A DNA stretch of 64,000 nucleotides from positions 22,983,355 through 23,047,354 of the forward strand of contig CM066921.1 in the NCBI GenBank assembly GCA_033964015.1, in the 5' to 3' direction. The translations under genes and the position numbers were made by a program. The notes under the pieces are model-generated. The model saw nothing but the letters and a program-made list of their open reading frames with translations, had not been told where the DNA came from and searched no databases. The DNA is from Scolanthus callimorphus. Its lineage: Eukaryota > Cnidaria > Anthozoa > Actiniaria > Edwardsiidae. Shown in pieces: positions 41,376 to 53,765 of the stretch (position 1 is its first letter; every line of letters starts with the position of its first letter).

Positions 41376-41492
41376 ATCAAAAGGCCGTTTTAGGTGTTTT
41401 CATGAACTCTCTCAGCCAATGGGATGACGACTAGCTACGTCATCCCACTGGCTGAGAGAGTTCATGAAAACATCTAAAACGGCCTTTTTGAT
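41376..41492. repeat. Near-perfect hairpin, about 55-bp arms
   Basis: ATCAAAAGGCCGTTTTAGGTG...GGGATGACG and the complementary CGTCATCCC...CTAAAACGGCCTTTTTGAT flank a loop of about 7 nt. It is adjacent to the 348-bp tandem repeat, whose first unit begins in the right arm. Confidence 0.88.
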
Positions 41493-42410
41493 AAAGAAAA
41501 TCAGAGACAACACCCGTAGGGGAATGCATTTTTGAAGATTTCATTTCCCGGGAAAAATTGTAAATAAGACTTGGCGCCGCGAATTTGGGCGCAAAATGTG
41601 GGCTAAATTTTAAATAAAATATATATTTCCCTTTTCGGATATTTCGGATTGTGATGATCTTAGAATCTAACAGCTTGTATTTCTAACTCTATCTCCGAGA
41701 TGGCGTTTCAGCAAGGAAGTTTCGCTGGTCGACCCACCTTCATGAAAACAGACACGTATCGTTTTCGAAATCAAACGAACTGTTATTCAACAATTAGACT
41801 AATCTATAGACTATGATATTACCATTGGGGCCTTTTTAAAACAGAAAATTAAAGACAACACCCGTAGGGGAATGCATTTTTGAAGATTTCGTTTCCGGGG
41901 AAAAATTGTAAATAAGACTTGGCGCAGCGAATTTCGGCGCAAAATGTGGGTTAAATTTTAAATAAAATATATCTTTCCCTTTTCGGATATTTCGGATTGT
42001 GATGATCTTAGAATCAAACAGCTTGTATTTCTAACTCTATCTCCGAGATGGCGTTTCAGGAAGGAAGTTTCGCTGGTCGACCCACCTTCATGAAAACAGA
42101 CACGTATCGTTTTCGAAATCAAACGAACTGTTATTCAACAATTAGACTTATCTATAGACTATGATATTACCATTGCGGCCTTTTTAAAACAGAAAATCAA
42201 AGACAACACCCGTAGGGGAATGCATTTTTGAAGATTTCGTTTCCGGGAAAAATTGTAAATAAGACTTGGCGCAGCGAATTTGGGCGCAAAATGTGGACTA
42301 AATTTTAAATAAAATATATCTTTCCCTTTTCGGATATTTCAGATTGTGATGATCTTAGAATCTAAAGGCTTGTATTTCTAACTCAATCTCCGAGATGGCG
42401 TTTCACGGCG
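41486..42410. repeat. 348-bp tandem repeat, 2.6 units
   Basis: GACAACACCCGTAGGGG occurs at 41506, 41854 and 42202, an exact period of 348 bp. Units share GAGATGGCGTTTCA and TTTCGCTGGTCGACCCACC, and the last unit is truncated after GGCGTTTCA. The GGTCGACCCACCTTCA end also occurs at about 46351. Confidence 0.92.
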
Positions 42411-42669
42411 GGCCTAAACGCGCGCCAAAGCGGGAAGTTGAATCGTGGCAGCTTTGGGGCTCGGACGTGAGGCCTTTTTGGTAGCCTGGTGACTAATTTG
42501 CGGATTCATCCGACAATCCACTTCGGCAGCTCGTTTCTCACTCGTTGTTTACCGAAGAAAAGATCGGAAGGCGGGAAGCCATGGCCGAAGAAAGAAGCTT
42601 TGTTCTGATACCAAACACGACGGGTTTCGGAAAACAGAAGGCAGATTTCTGCTCCACTGGAAAGTGGCA

Positions 42670-42918
42670 AAATTCGAAAAACACAGAACATAGTCGTCAG
42701 CAGCTATTTTGACCCTTGTTTTACTTTTTCCATGGAAATTTGAAATGGTCTCGCGCGAAATCAAAACGGAAATTCAAAAAACTAAAAACATAGCGTTTTG
42801 GTTTGAAGACTCAAGAACGCACTGAACATTAATGCAAAAGGATTAATAACTCCATGGAAAAAGTAAAACAAGGGTCAAAATAGCTGCTGACGACTATGTT
42901 CTGTGTTTTTCGAATTTT
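42670..42918. repeat. Inverted repeat, 66-bp arms
   Basis: AATTCGAAAAACACAGAACA...CCATGG (42670-42735) and CCATGG...TGTTCTGTGTTTTTCGAATT (42852-42917) are complementary, with a 116-bp loop. Confidence 0.88.
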
Positions 42919-42922
42919 CTAG

Positions 42923-43120
42923 TTCTTTAGAAATCTGTGTTTTGGACGAAAATATCGCTCAGAATCAGTTGGTCAGGTTCATTTGAAATGGGAAAATCTT
43001 ACGGAGCTTAGAAGAATTTTGAAGGGCATGTCAGCGAGTGGAATACTTCCAGTTCAGCAAGATAATGGTGGTAGATGTGAAGCAATTAGGGCTTACTTCA
43101 GAAGGAAGAGTCTTGGCTAG
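42923..43120 (+). pseudogene. Candidate coding remnant, family unknown
   Basis: Open for 65 codons from an ATTTTCTAG acceptor-like site to TAG, with the composition of real coding (VHLKWENLTELRRILKGMS, GGRCEAIRAYFRRKSLG). A good donor (AAGAG/GTAAGA) lies four bases after the stop. It is either an exon with an inactivating stop or chance. There is no ATG start and no recognised family. Confidence 0.3.
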
Positions 43121-43724
43121 AAGAGGTAAGAACTGAACAACAGAAATATCAAAACATTTCTCCTGATTCTTCTGTCATTTTCGCGGGTTTTTCACTGCAG
43201 AGCCATGTGTTTTTATTTTCGTGTGTCGGTTGTAAGCTTACATCTTTCTGTGGATAAACTGCACTTCGCTATAACAGATTAGTTGAAGATATTTCGAGTT
43301 AATAATCCTCCTTGTAGTATGCAGTACTTAAATTAATTTCCTTTTCTCCATTTACCACCTTTAAGCGATTGTAAAACTCGTTAGAAAAGTTAGCTCTTTT
43401 AATTCACATCCGAGCGGCTCAAACCGCGCGTTTCGTTTCGTCTGTGAACTTAAACTAGCACTACAACTCCAAAATTGCATCTCCAAAATTGCTCAAACAA
43501 TATTACAGCTCAAAGAAGTTGAAATCATAGTCCACTGCAGTTTGATAAATCTTTTTTCCCGCACAGAATTCAGAATGTATAGTAGTAGGTGTTTTTAAGC
43601 TAAACTCAAGTTAGAAGTCTGAACAGCATCCAGAAAAGCATTTTGCCAGAAATGAAAATCAGTGTAAATCCAATTTCCCAATCATTCAGAAAGTAAACTA
43701 ATAAACTTATGGTCTACACTTCCA
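43121..43724. other. Unassigned stretch
   Basis: AT-rich, no supported features. Confidence 0.5.
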
Positions 43725-44176
43725 CATGAAGTTATGCTTTTGTTTATCTCAAAAGTAACTAAAAGGAGAAGCTTCCATTTAACTGAAAGGAATGATTTTC
43801 AGCACAAAAGAGGCCAATGTCTTACTTATGAGCTTACTGTGCAATTTTTTCCCCTGCATATTTTTTCTATGCTTATAAAATGCAGTGACACTTGTGTCTA
43901 TCAAAATGTTTCTTTACTTACAGAATCCTGCACTGTATACTTGAACTGAAAAAAAAAAACAATAAGTCACACAATGATGCTTTTGTTTATCCCACTTCCA
44001 TTTCATTAACTGAAAGGGATGATCTTCAGTACAAAGGAGTCCAAAGTCTTCTACTGTGTAATTTTCCCCCTGCATATTTTTTCTGTGCTTCAATTCAGTG
44101 ACACTAGTGTCTATCAAAATGTTACTGAATCCTGCACTGTATATTTGAATTGTAAAAAAAATAAGTGACACAAAAG
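43725..44176. repeat. Tandem duplication, about 245-bp and 200-bp copies
   Basis: GATGCTTTTGTTTATC, AACTGAAAGG(A/G)ATGAT, CCCCTGCATATTTTTTCT and TCCTGCACTGTATA occur in the same order twice, starting near 43732 and 43977. The second copy is shorter. Confidence 0.8.
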
Positions 44177-45778
44177 TATAAAAGATTAAGAATTATCAGG
44201 CATTCAAATGGGACTGGATAAGAAAATAAGGCATGTCAGTCACTTTCAAATAAATTAAATATTAAGCATTGGATAGAAAATACAACATAAATCACACAAA
44301 AACTATATTACAGTTATGACTAATATATTTCATGTGTCAGGTTGATAAATATAATTTTCATAGCATTCAGACAATTCTGTCAAACAAAATGTTACTGAAT
44401 TAAAAATGAGGTCCTTTGTTTTGCCCCCTGTTTCAAGCTGGCCATAATAGTTGACTGAAATAGCAGACCTACTCACTTGAGAGCAGTAAATGACACAAGA
44501 TATTTTTTGTTCTTCAAGTATGATTTAGCTACTATGGATTCTTCACAAGCTTTCTACTACTGAAGGTCTGCTGTCTCAGTTTTAGAAACTGCACTGCAGA
44601 TAACAAGGAATTAAGTGACTGATGTAAAAATCTTGATGTTACCTTACAAGATCTAGTAACCACCACCTTTTTAAATGGTAACATGCTTCTACTGAGTTAA
44701 TTCAAAATTGAATGGCAAAACTGCAATTTGTAAACTTCTCCTGGATAGTTTTACAGATAGAGGACCATTGTATTAATGCTTTGGGAATTCCATGAACGAG
44801 CAAGTGCCAGTTAAATAAATTAGTACCCTGATAACAGTGATAAGTGCAGAAGAGCACTGAAATGACAATCAACTGTCCCATAAGTGGGTTGAAAAGTTTT
44901 TATTAAAGCCTGAAGCAATCCATTTTACCAATGTTGACATTCTTTGCTTTTCATCATTTCTATATAATATTCTCGTACAAGTATATCACAATTTCTAAGA
45001 AGTGCAAAAAGCTGGTAGTCATCAGTGTTTGATCAGCTACTTTGGAAACATTTTACTGCTGGCTCATTTCCATCTGCTAACAGTCAAGGCAAAAATGAGG
45101 TATTTGTTGTCAATAGATGTATTTGTTTAAAACAGAGAATAAACTAAAATTATTTCATTTTTCTAGCTTATTTTATTAGGAGTCAATATAAGCAAACAGA
45201 ATTTATGTCAAAATCAAACAAACCAACTTGCTTATAATACTGTTCTGTCAGATATCCCCCTCAAAAAAAAGGCAGAGATGTTTTCCACGACAGATATAGT
45301 TGCCACAGTGAGGGTGAAATATGTAAACTGGATGGTACTGAAGTTATCCCAAGCTTCACTCATGTCACGCCAAGAAACTGTGAGCATGCACGTAAGCAAG
45401 TGAAGTTTAGAAAGTATGCAAGTTCAGACATTCATTCATTCTTGAGCTTTGAGGTGTTATAGTCCATTTTTTAATTACTCCTTGATTTATTTATACTGTA
45501 GTTTTTATTATCATTTTACCTTAAATGTTATTGGCCTATCTTCTAGTATGAATGAAAGCTTTTATAGAAGGTCTAAGCTCTAAGATATAGCCTCTCACAG
45601 GTTCTGAAATCTAGGCATTATAACACAAAGGCAGTCATTACTAGCAACAATTTTCCTCTGGTAATCCTGATATTCTTTTTCTCTCATTGGAGACTGACAT
45701 GCTTTAGATGTGCCAGACTGACAAGTTTCCGTAACGCAGAATGCATACAAATATCCATGTGTCCATGACCATGTCCCT
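44177..45778. other. Unassigned AT-rich stretch
   Basis: About 1.6 kb without supported coding, RNA or repeat structure. It could be intron or intergenic. Confidence 0.5.
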
Positions 45779-46249
45779 AGTCAAATATCAAGGCCCCATT
45801 CAACAGTGCAGTTCTTCGTGGTGTTAGTTTTTTAAATCGATTTTTGACAAACTCTTGTATCTTAGTTACACTCCATGACCGAGCAGCATACTCAAATCTT
45901 GAAATATGTCAATCGCTATCTTCTGCTGAAACATGAGGCAGTTCTTGTAAGCCATAATCATCGCTTGTGACGAAAAGTACGCTTTGAAATTTGCAAGGAA
46001 TGGGAAGGAATTTACAGAGGAAGACGATAAATAGGAGACGTGGTGGCGAACTTTTACACGAGTCCAACTCATTTTGTTGAAATTCAAGAGAATCTGTACA
46101 GTAAATGTTTTGTTTCTCGACAACAACTTCCCCTGAAGCTTTTTCTTGCAAAAGTCCTCATCTTGGGCAGGGTATGATGGTTAAACTCATTATAAATATT
46201 GAGAAAACATCCTTCCTTTGCACTGCTCCGTGTTCGAACGCGCCGCCAT
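45779..46249 (-). pseudogene. Decayed coding copy, unknown family
   Basis: The minus strand begins at 46249 in a good context (AAGATGGCGGCG) with MAARSNTEQCKGRMFSQYL. It shifts to a second frame (YNEFNHHTLPKMRTF) and then a third, which stays open from about 46151 apart from one TGA at 45909: EFQQNELDSCKSSPPRLLF, FLPIPCKFQSVLFVTSDDYG, then after the stop FEYAARSWSVTKIQEFVKN and TPRRTALLNGALIFD. The coherent reading over three frames indicates a once-functional protein of about 155 residues. No family is recognised. Confidence 0.5.
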
Positions 46250-46768
46250 CTTGCTACTATCACAGAAATATGCAACCGCTGACTCAAGTCTTTACAACTT
46301 ACCGCTTTCGCGCGCATTTAGGCCCGCTGTGTTTCAGGAAAGAAGTTTCGCTGGTCGACCCACCTTCAATGACCTAGACATACGTTTTCATTAAAAGCCA
46401 ATTAAAAGCGAGAATAAAAATGTTCGCATCCAATACCTGATAAGCACATTATAAGATTACACAACACTCAGATTATGAAAAGATCTTTTATTAGTAGAAG
46501 AATGTCTAGAAGGCTATGTACAATTTCAATTAAAGACAAGCTGTATGAAACTGGTCTGGATGCATCGACCCTAGCGAGGAACCTAAAAGGAAAGACAAAA
46601 CTGTTTCAGTGGAGACAAAGGAGAACTTGGAAGGAAACTGCCCGTTTATTTTTGCCAGCAAGCAGTACCAATGCGAAAAAAAAACTCGCAATAGTAGAAA
46701 TACTTTGCATTAATCAGGCTTTATGATGCAGCGAATCATGTAAACTTACTATTGACGGGGTGAGCTTC

Positions 46769-47279
46769 TTTACAGCCAAAGACGCTCAAGCGTCCCCCCG
46801 TAGAGCGCAATAATGAGTTGATTCTTGGAATATTGGATCCATTATTCGATTCAATAATACTTTCGGCTTGGGAAAACGTCTTTCGATTTGAACTGGGTTT
46901 TCGCTTTTTGATTGGACGTTAGACAACGGAGGCGCTTCCATATATGGAAAAATCCACAGGGAGCCTTTTCTTTGCGAGTTTTGTTACCAATATGGCGGAC
47001 CTGGTAGACTTTACGAGCCTGGTAAATCTCTCCCACGTTCATTTAGAGAAGAAGTTGTGGATTAATATTATTAGGGATATTCCAAGAAGCACAAAGTCAG
47101 TGACTTAAGAGTGTCGGAGCGTGGTGTCAGGTAAATAATCTAGCCGAAATCTGAGTTCAAATTGAAAGACGTTTTCCCAAGCCGAATGCATTATTGAATC
47201 GAATAATGGATCCAATATTCCAAGAATCAACTCATTATTGCACTCTAGAGGGGGACGCTTGAGCGTCTTTGGCTGTAAA
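46769..47279. mobile_element. Foldback MITE, about 129-bp arms
   Basis: TTTACAGCCAAAGACGCTCA...GGGAAAACGTCTTTCGATTTG is mirrored by CAAATTGAAAGACGTTTTCCC...TGAGCGTCTTTGGCTGTAAA. The middle of about 250 bp is non-coding. Confidence 0.85.
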
Positions 47280-47312
47280 GGCTCGGGAAACGTCAGAGCT
47301 TCCAAAAGACAC

Positions 47313-49050
47313 TAGGGACTTTAAGCTGCGACAACGGCAACGAGACGGCAACGGCAAAGAACAATACAATTGATTACAGAGTACAATGCTCGCACGTGCA
47401 AATTCATAAAATCAAATGCATTTCAACTGTTTTTTTCAAATTCATAAAATCAAATGCATTTCAACTGTTTTTCTTCTAAAGTGGAACGTGAAACTGCCTT
47501 GCTTCACGCTCTGGAGAGAACGGGGACGTTGTTGGCGATTTTGCTGTATTTTTGTTTGATATGTTTGAGAACGGATGCGATTTTGCTGTTATCGAGGTTA
47601 GAATGCAAATGAAAATTCCAAAACTATTGCGTGATGAATGTTGAGAAATGTGAACAAACGCGTACAGTATGGGGCCCAGTATCCGACCACTTCAGCTTGT
47701 AATTCTGATAACTTTGATTTCCCTCGCATTTGAATGCTGTAACTTATGTAGATGATTGGTCATTTACTTGTGAATGTTGTACTAGCATATGGCTCAGATA
47801 GCATTAGCGGTCTTCACAAAACTTCGGGTTTAATAGACAGTGGTAGGGTGCCCGACCATGTTGCCCTAGTATCCGACCACGGTGAGTTTTTAGCAAATGG
47901 ATCGGGATTTTTGCATGACTTTCGATTCAAAGGATGTCTCACACATAAACATGATGTAATACAGCTCAGGGATATTGGACATTTATATTTGAATGGTTTA
48001 ACCATCAAGTCTACAACGAGCGCCGTAGCCAGAAACAAATTGACTGAGGCAATATTATCAGATTGCTATTTTTTTTCCTTGATTGTTATTTTTCCTCAAA
48101 TAAATCCGACAAAATTGTTGAAAAGGTTAATAATGAAAACCATTATACAATAACACCCTTTAAGGCCTATCCCGGGCCTGAGAGCGCTAGAATCGCTCTA
48201 TTTGGAATATGGCGTGTTGTTTTAATTTGCGCCCGGACAACTTTGCTAGCTAATTAAAGACTGCCAGAAAGAAACCTCTACTCGCAGGGTAATTTATGCT
48301 GAAGTCAAAATCATGCAAGCCTCAATCGTTTTAAAGCATCGCATTAGCAGCAAATGACAGCAATACAGAAAGTGAAATAAATTTCTAATATTTAAATCCA
48401 CAACAGAAACGTAGTTGCATGGGGAATAAATGAAATATCGAATATTAATAATTCTTAATTCAGAAGTTTGAAAATGACTTTTCTTGTTTAATTTATGGAT
48501 TTTTTGAATAGAATTATCGGAATCACAGCGAGAATACGGCACCAGCGAGTAGAGTCATCCAGCCTGGCAGCGCTGTGTTCGGAAACTGGCTCCCAAACTG
48601 AAATACCAGCAATGTTTTCCAAAATAAACTGTTCGACGTACAACAACCTTCGAATCGATGATTACGAATTATTTGAAAATTCAGCATTTAATCTGCAAAG
48701 AACCTAAATATCAAGACTTTCCGCGAAATTCTAAGGTGTTATAGACGAATCTAATTGTGTGGTAGTTTCACTGCGCAGTAAAATGCACCAAATGAATAGA
48801 AGAGTTGCGAACTCACCTGTACAAAACAAAGTGCTTCTCGTCCCAAAAACACCATTCGGAAGCTTCGATCTTCGGCTAAATTTCGGAAAAGTCCGTTCGT
48901 CGTAACACATTACTCGCGAAGAGAAAATCCGAATTTGAAACATTTTGGTCGGATACTGGTGCTGGTCGGATACTGGGCCCCATACTGTACACGAAGTTTT
49001 AAGTGAGTCGTCGTCGTTCCCGTTGCCGTCGTCGCAGCTTAAACTCCCTA
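47313..49050. mobile_element. 1.74-kb TIR DNA element
   Basis: Ends TAGGGACTTTAAGCTGCGAC and ...GTCGCAGCTTAAACTCCCTA are inverted, with CGGCAACG-type repeats next to them. A second inverted pair, ACAGTATGGGGCCCAGTATC (47664) and its complement (48950s), lies inside. An open frame of 133 codons at 47752-48153 has no recognisable transposase motif. Confidence 0.7.
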
Positions 49051-49764
49051 AATCAACATGGTACATCATCGACCAACCGGATCCTTAATAATGAAACAGT
49101 GTGTTTTGTTTACCTCTGCCAGAATAGACAGTGCCTTGCCCGCCTCGCTAGAATAATAAAGAGAACATAGATGTCAGAAGAAAAAATGTAAGGGTAACAA
49201 AACGTAAGGAAGGCCTTTACAGCCAAGAGACATGACGAGTGCTCTCCTCGATTTCATTATTCAATCCAAAAAAAGTTTCAATTCAACGTTGGAAATTTTG
49301 TAATTTAAGAGGCTGTCTCTGTAAGAACGGACCACTCGATTTCGGGTTCGGAACAAACCTGTCCTGATATTTATATCACAGAAAGTACTATCTATGCCTA
49401 CTGCTACCAAAAGCAGTTTTAAGGATCTCAGTAATTATTTCCGGGGAGTTTTATGAATTTCAACCAGACGGGACGAGAAGCCCTCCGAACGCCAAAATCC
49501 CCTAGTCACGGAGAGCAGTTTTCGCGCCTGAAATTTTTTACTTTCGCATCGAAAACGACAACTCAAATTATATTTTCTTGGTGATTTATTGTATAATCTT
49601 TTTTCTGAAGGTGAAATCTTGATTACATTTTAATGATTTTTGTAAGAAAATCAAGCTCTATCGAAGGCGTCCCTTACGACATTTGAAAAGGTAGGGGTTG
49701 AAAACCCGTCCTGTTTTCGAAAGTAGCACTTCCAGCAGCTAAAAAGCACCCTACAATTTGTAGA
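49051..49764. other. Unassigned stretch
   Basis: No supported features up to the left arm of the large inverted repeat. Confidence 0.5.
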
Positions 49765-50548
49765 TTAGGTAATTTCCTTCAGAATTATGCAAAAAAAATC
49801 TGCGGCACAGCGCGCCGTGGAGATTCGGAAGTGATTTGAAGTTGAGTCAATATGTTGTTGTTGTTGCGTGACAGGATTTCCAGATGCGTCACGCTAATAG
49901 TTCATCGTTGTTCTTTTTCTTCTCTACAAATAAGGAAAAACTGCCCAAATGAAGTTTTTGATTGAAATCCTTCAAATATTTTCCTAATATTACATGTTTT
50001 TGATCATTTCTAATATATATCTTATAATTCTAGAAAGCTGATAATAACATACGGTTGTTTAGAGCGGATTTCACATGACATGTTATGTAATTACGATTGC
50101 TTTTCGTTCTCATTGGCTACTCGTTTTTCTCAGCCAATCAAATTCTGTAGTAAATACAATTGTGTAATTACTTAGTAATTGATTCGGCTTGTGATTGGCT
50201 GAGAAAAAAGCCATTTAGGAGCAAGTTGTGATTTTTCTTGATTCTGATTGGCTAGTGATTGCTCAATTGCAATTGCTTTCACGACAGTCATGTGAAAACC
50301 GCTCTATCCAAAGTCAAAGCGAATTGTTTGGCCTTCCATTTCTCTTTTGATAAAGACTTGATTTTCTAAAAAGAAAAGCCATCTAGAATCAACCGACATC
50401 AAGTATTCGATGCTAACTGATGTGTATTGGTGTCAATTATGGTGCGTTAATTTGTATGTCCACCGTCTGACACCGTCCACAGAAACGAACTTCTAAGTGA
50501 ATGTTTATCATAGACGGACCATGAACAGAAAATGCAGGTCAACTAAAT
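49765..50548. repeat. Left arm of the 6.7-kb inverted repeat
   Basis: From TTCAGAATTATGCAAAAAAA to TCATAGACGGACCATGAAC it is the diverged reverse complement of 55568-56450. It carries one insertion that the right arm lacks (50062-50304). Confidence 0.85.
50062..50304. mobile_element. TA-flanked MITE with empty-site proof
   Basis: GAGCGGATTTCACATGACA and TCATGTGAAAACCGCTC are inverted ends. TA flanks both sides (50060-50061, 50305-50306). The opposite arm reads straight through the equivalent position near 56160 with a single TA, confirming the 243-bp insertion and its boundaries. Confidence 0.9.
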
Positions 50549-51891
50549 CTATGTTTTCGTTTCATATTCAATGCTCCGATCCATCGACAAAGTGTTAGTC
50601 GAGTAAATCCATTTCCCGAGTCAAATCCGAGTCCGAGTCAAATCCGAGCCCGAGATGTACGAGTCAATGATAACAACTGCAATTATGTATATAACTGATT
50701 TAGAATTTGAATCTAGTTCTCCAGGTAATTACACTTTGTTTATTTTGGAACAGAATGCATACATCGATACCGTATACGTCGACTGTGGCCCGTCGTTTGT
50801 CCTCTTATAAACTTGAGTTTATCTGCATTACAAGTCTTTTAAAAATACCAACTAGCATTGCAAGTCAGCTGAAGTCAGGCCTTTCATTCTCATTAAATAA
50901 TTAATTATAATTGATATGCTATATAGTATTTTCACGCGCTTTTTGACACTTAGAAAAGAAACAAAGAAACCGCAACGTAAAGAGAAGCTTCGAGAGCGAA
51001 CAAGTAAGCTTTTGGAGACCTGCTTGAATTATCTAAAACAACGCCTGTTTACCGCTATCAAATTGACGATTCTTTTTATATTATGGCCCACTAAAACTCG
51101 TATACAGTTGTTTTGCTATCTGATGATTAAGTTATTATTTAAGCGATCCATTGCAATAGACCCACTTCTGTCCAAAAATAACAACACCATCGGCGGCGAT
51201 ATGTTGTTGCCGATCATCACTTGAAAGAAACATAAGCATGAAAAAGGCCGGGGTAGAACGTTGAGCCCACCTTGCCCATACATATCGCGTGGGAGAATAC
51301 ACGGGGATGCTCTCCCTATTCCCTCGTGTATGTAAAAATTTCATTCTATCTTTTAGGGGTGTCAGATATCATCTGATTCCTTTACCCTATGCTGTCTCCT
51401 TTGACCACACCCAATTTACTATTATTAATATTATTATCACTATTATCGGTAAATTTGCTGTGGACCACACCCTGTACACCTTATTTCTACCGACGATGAA
51501 ACTGCACTTTATTTTAAGTGCGAGATTCCTTTTTCAGCGTAGCTATCAAGTTATCAAACCGTTGACCAAAATCTCGCAGATTCCGAGGGACCAAAAAAAG
51601 CAAAACGAGGGCCTTAATTTAGAAGGGGCGAAAAGCGCAATTCTATTTTCAGGTAGCCTGCTGTTAGGATACTCTAAACAGTCTTAAAATGCGAAAATGG
51701 TATAAATTGACGAATACACAGTATATACAAGGAGAGATTTGAATAATCTCGTTCCCGTTGAAGCATCTTGATTCCCATTCCCGGTAGACAAATCCCGTTC
51801 CCGGTAACCCAAATCCCGTTTTCCCGACCTAAAAAAAGGTGAATCCCGGCTCCCGTTTTACCCCTTCAGGACCCTGTATAAAATAATATTT
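50549..51891. other. Interior of the large inverted repeat, unassigned
   Basis: Short open frames only. At 51745-51850 there is an irregular ATCCCGTTCCCGGTA repeat. No transposase seen. Confidence 0.45.
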
Positions 51892-51892
51892 A

Positions 51893-51926
<34 letters not shown>

Positions 51927-53281
51927 GGATATATACCGAGAGGGGGATAGTTGTTTTAGTATATACCAAATCAGTAGAATAAAATACGATAATTAAAAGT
52001 TCAAAACGCAGTATCGCGCGCCAAACGAGCCGCCATTTCGAGAGTTCTCTCAAAACAGTAAATAGTTAGCACTACTTCTATTTCAATTGAGGTGGATAGT
52101 GGCAGAATATTTACCGAGAGCCGCAGGCTCGAGGTAAATATTCCTAAAGCCACTATCCACCGAAATTGAAATAGAATAAGTGTTTTAGTATATACCAGCA
52201 AGGCAACCTGCCGAATTTTCAGTCGGAAAACAATAAAAAAAGTTGTGTTAGCGTTTTAAAACTGCGTGCGTGACAAAACTCACGCAAACTTTATAGGTGA
52301 TTTGCATAAGCACGTTTTTGGTTGATTTTGACAGCTCTAGAAAGTTTGCAAGCATTTACTTCGAAAAGCTGCGGAAAAAAGTGGACAATTCAAGGGATTT
52401 TCAACAAATTTGGACATGTAGCGAGCAATATATTGCATCATTTCAATTCAAGAAGGAATATAGCTGCAAATTGGAGAGCATTTGTAAGCAATTCGCCAAA
52501 AGTTTCCGAGATGAAAATTATTTGTCGGCAGCCACTCGTTGCACAAGTAATTCTTAGTTTGCTGGAAAAATGGAGTGAGCAAACACCGTAAACACTGGAT
52601 ATTTGAGGGAAAAACGATTTAGCAGGATAAAACAACTACACGAAACCTTATGAAAAAGCTTTATGGGGTTATCATCAGGCAAGAAGAAGGATAACTAACT
52701 ACTAACAGAAGTCTCCTTTGTGGCGGACAGTTCGCTCGCAAAAAAACTACAAGAAAGCTGCCGATCAGTCGTTGCAAGACACAAACCATCCTCAGGTACT
52801 TTGAAAATTAGCTCTTTCGACTGTATTTTCTCCACATATTGTAGATTATAATTTTGATTTTTGTCAAATAAATAAAATAAAGGGAAAGTACATGCCGAAA
52901 AAGAATTTCATTCATGCTTTGCCAGCTAAAGTTTTTCAACTCGGGTTTCACAGTGCAAGCGTGTTTTTCACAAACAATGCTCAGACGAATTGTGAGACAT
53001 ATTAAATCCAGAGAGACCGATTTTGAGACAAAGAAATCTAATTTGTTGCTTCTTTAGTTTTGTTGACTGACATTTCTTCGCCTCTACATGAAATTTGCTT
53101 GCCAACACAATATCTACTGTTTCGGAGGTAAATAATGTCTCAGATTCCGAGACTCTAAACCAATCAAATTGGTCGTTCTTAGGAGGTTGCCGAGCTGGTA
53201 TATACTAATGCTGGATATCTACTAGTTCAGGAACCAATCAGAGCGCGCGAAAGGGACTATTAACTGATTTGGTATATACTA
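51892..53281 (+). mobile_element. Hairpin-TIR element, outer copy
   Basis: The hairpin at 51892-51955 (stem AACAACTATCCCCC / GGGGGATAGTTGTT, core TGAATAGTGGCGGATATA) is followed by the terminal repeat TAGTATATACCAAATCAGT (from 51957), mirrored at 53263-53281. The hairpin occurs only at this end. A second element of the same design is nested inside. Confidence 0.75.
52076..53207 (+). mobile_element. Hairpin-TIR element, nested inner copy
   Basis: Hairpin 52076-52176 (stem TTCTATTTCAATT / AATTGAAATAGAA, core GGTGGATAGTGGCAGAATAT), then TAGTATATACCAGCAAGGCA (52186-52209) with its inverse at 53184-53207. The stems differ from the outer copy but are self-complementary. Confidence 0.75.
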
Positions 53282-53296
53282 AATAGGACTCACTAA

Positions 53297-53330
53297 ATAG
53301 ATTTAGCCAATTCCTAAAAGCGGAGCTTCC
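53297..53330 (+). repeat. Dispersed hairpin motif (inverse orientation)
   Basis: TAGATTTAGCCAATTCCTAAAAGCGGAGCTTCC, imperfect-stem relative of 32352-32394, directly downstream of the outer hairpin-TIR element. Motif written as TAGATTTAGCC and AAAAGCGGAGCTTCC around a short loop. Confidence 0.6.
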
Positions 53331-53765
53331 AATAAGATTTGACGACGTGATATAAGTTACCACAGCGGCATAAACAAGAGTGCATACCAACCTAAAAATA
53401 ACTAGATCTGTCAAAACGCCTTATGAAGAGGAACGCCCCTACCTATGAGCCCCTGTTTTTGACATTGCTCCGAAAAAGTCCAAGCAAATAACTATGTTGA
53501 ACTACACTGGAAAGACGTACCCTTTTGGCAAGTTAGAAACAATACAAAAATCACTGCAAATTTATGATAATTTACAAAGAAAATACACTTCTACATAGTA
53601 TGTAGATTTATAGATAGATTTTTTGTAGGCATTTCGTAGCAGTAAGAACAAAACGATGCGGAAATATTGTACTTAAAATTTACATATGTAGAAGTATGAA
53701 CTTTTACTCTGTAATTTGTGCATTTTTCTAATGCTAATGAACGTCGCGACGTAGAAGAAACAACA

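Noticed and set aside
47752..48153. 133-codon open frame inside the TIR element
   Set aside because: No transposase motif on either strand; an overlapping antisense frame is equally open.
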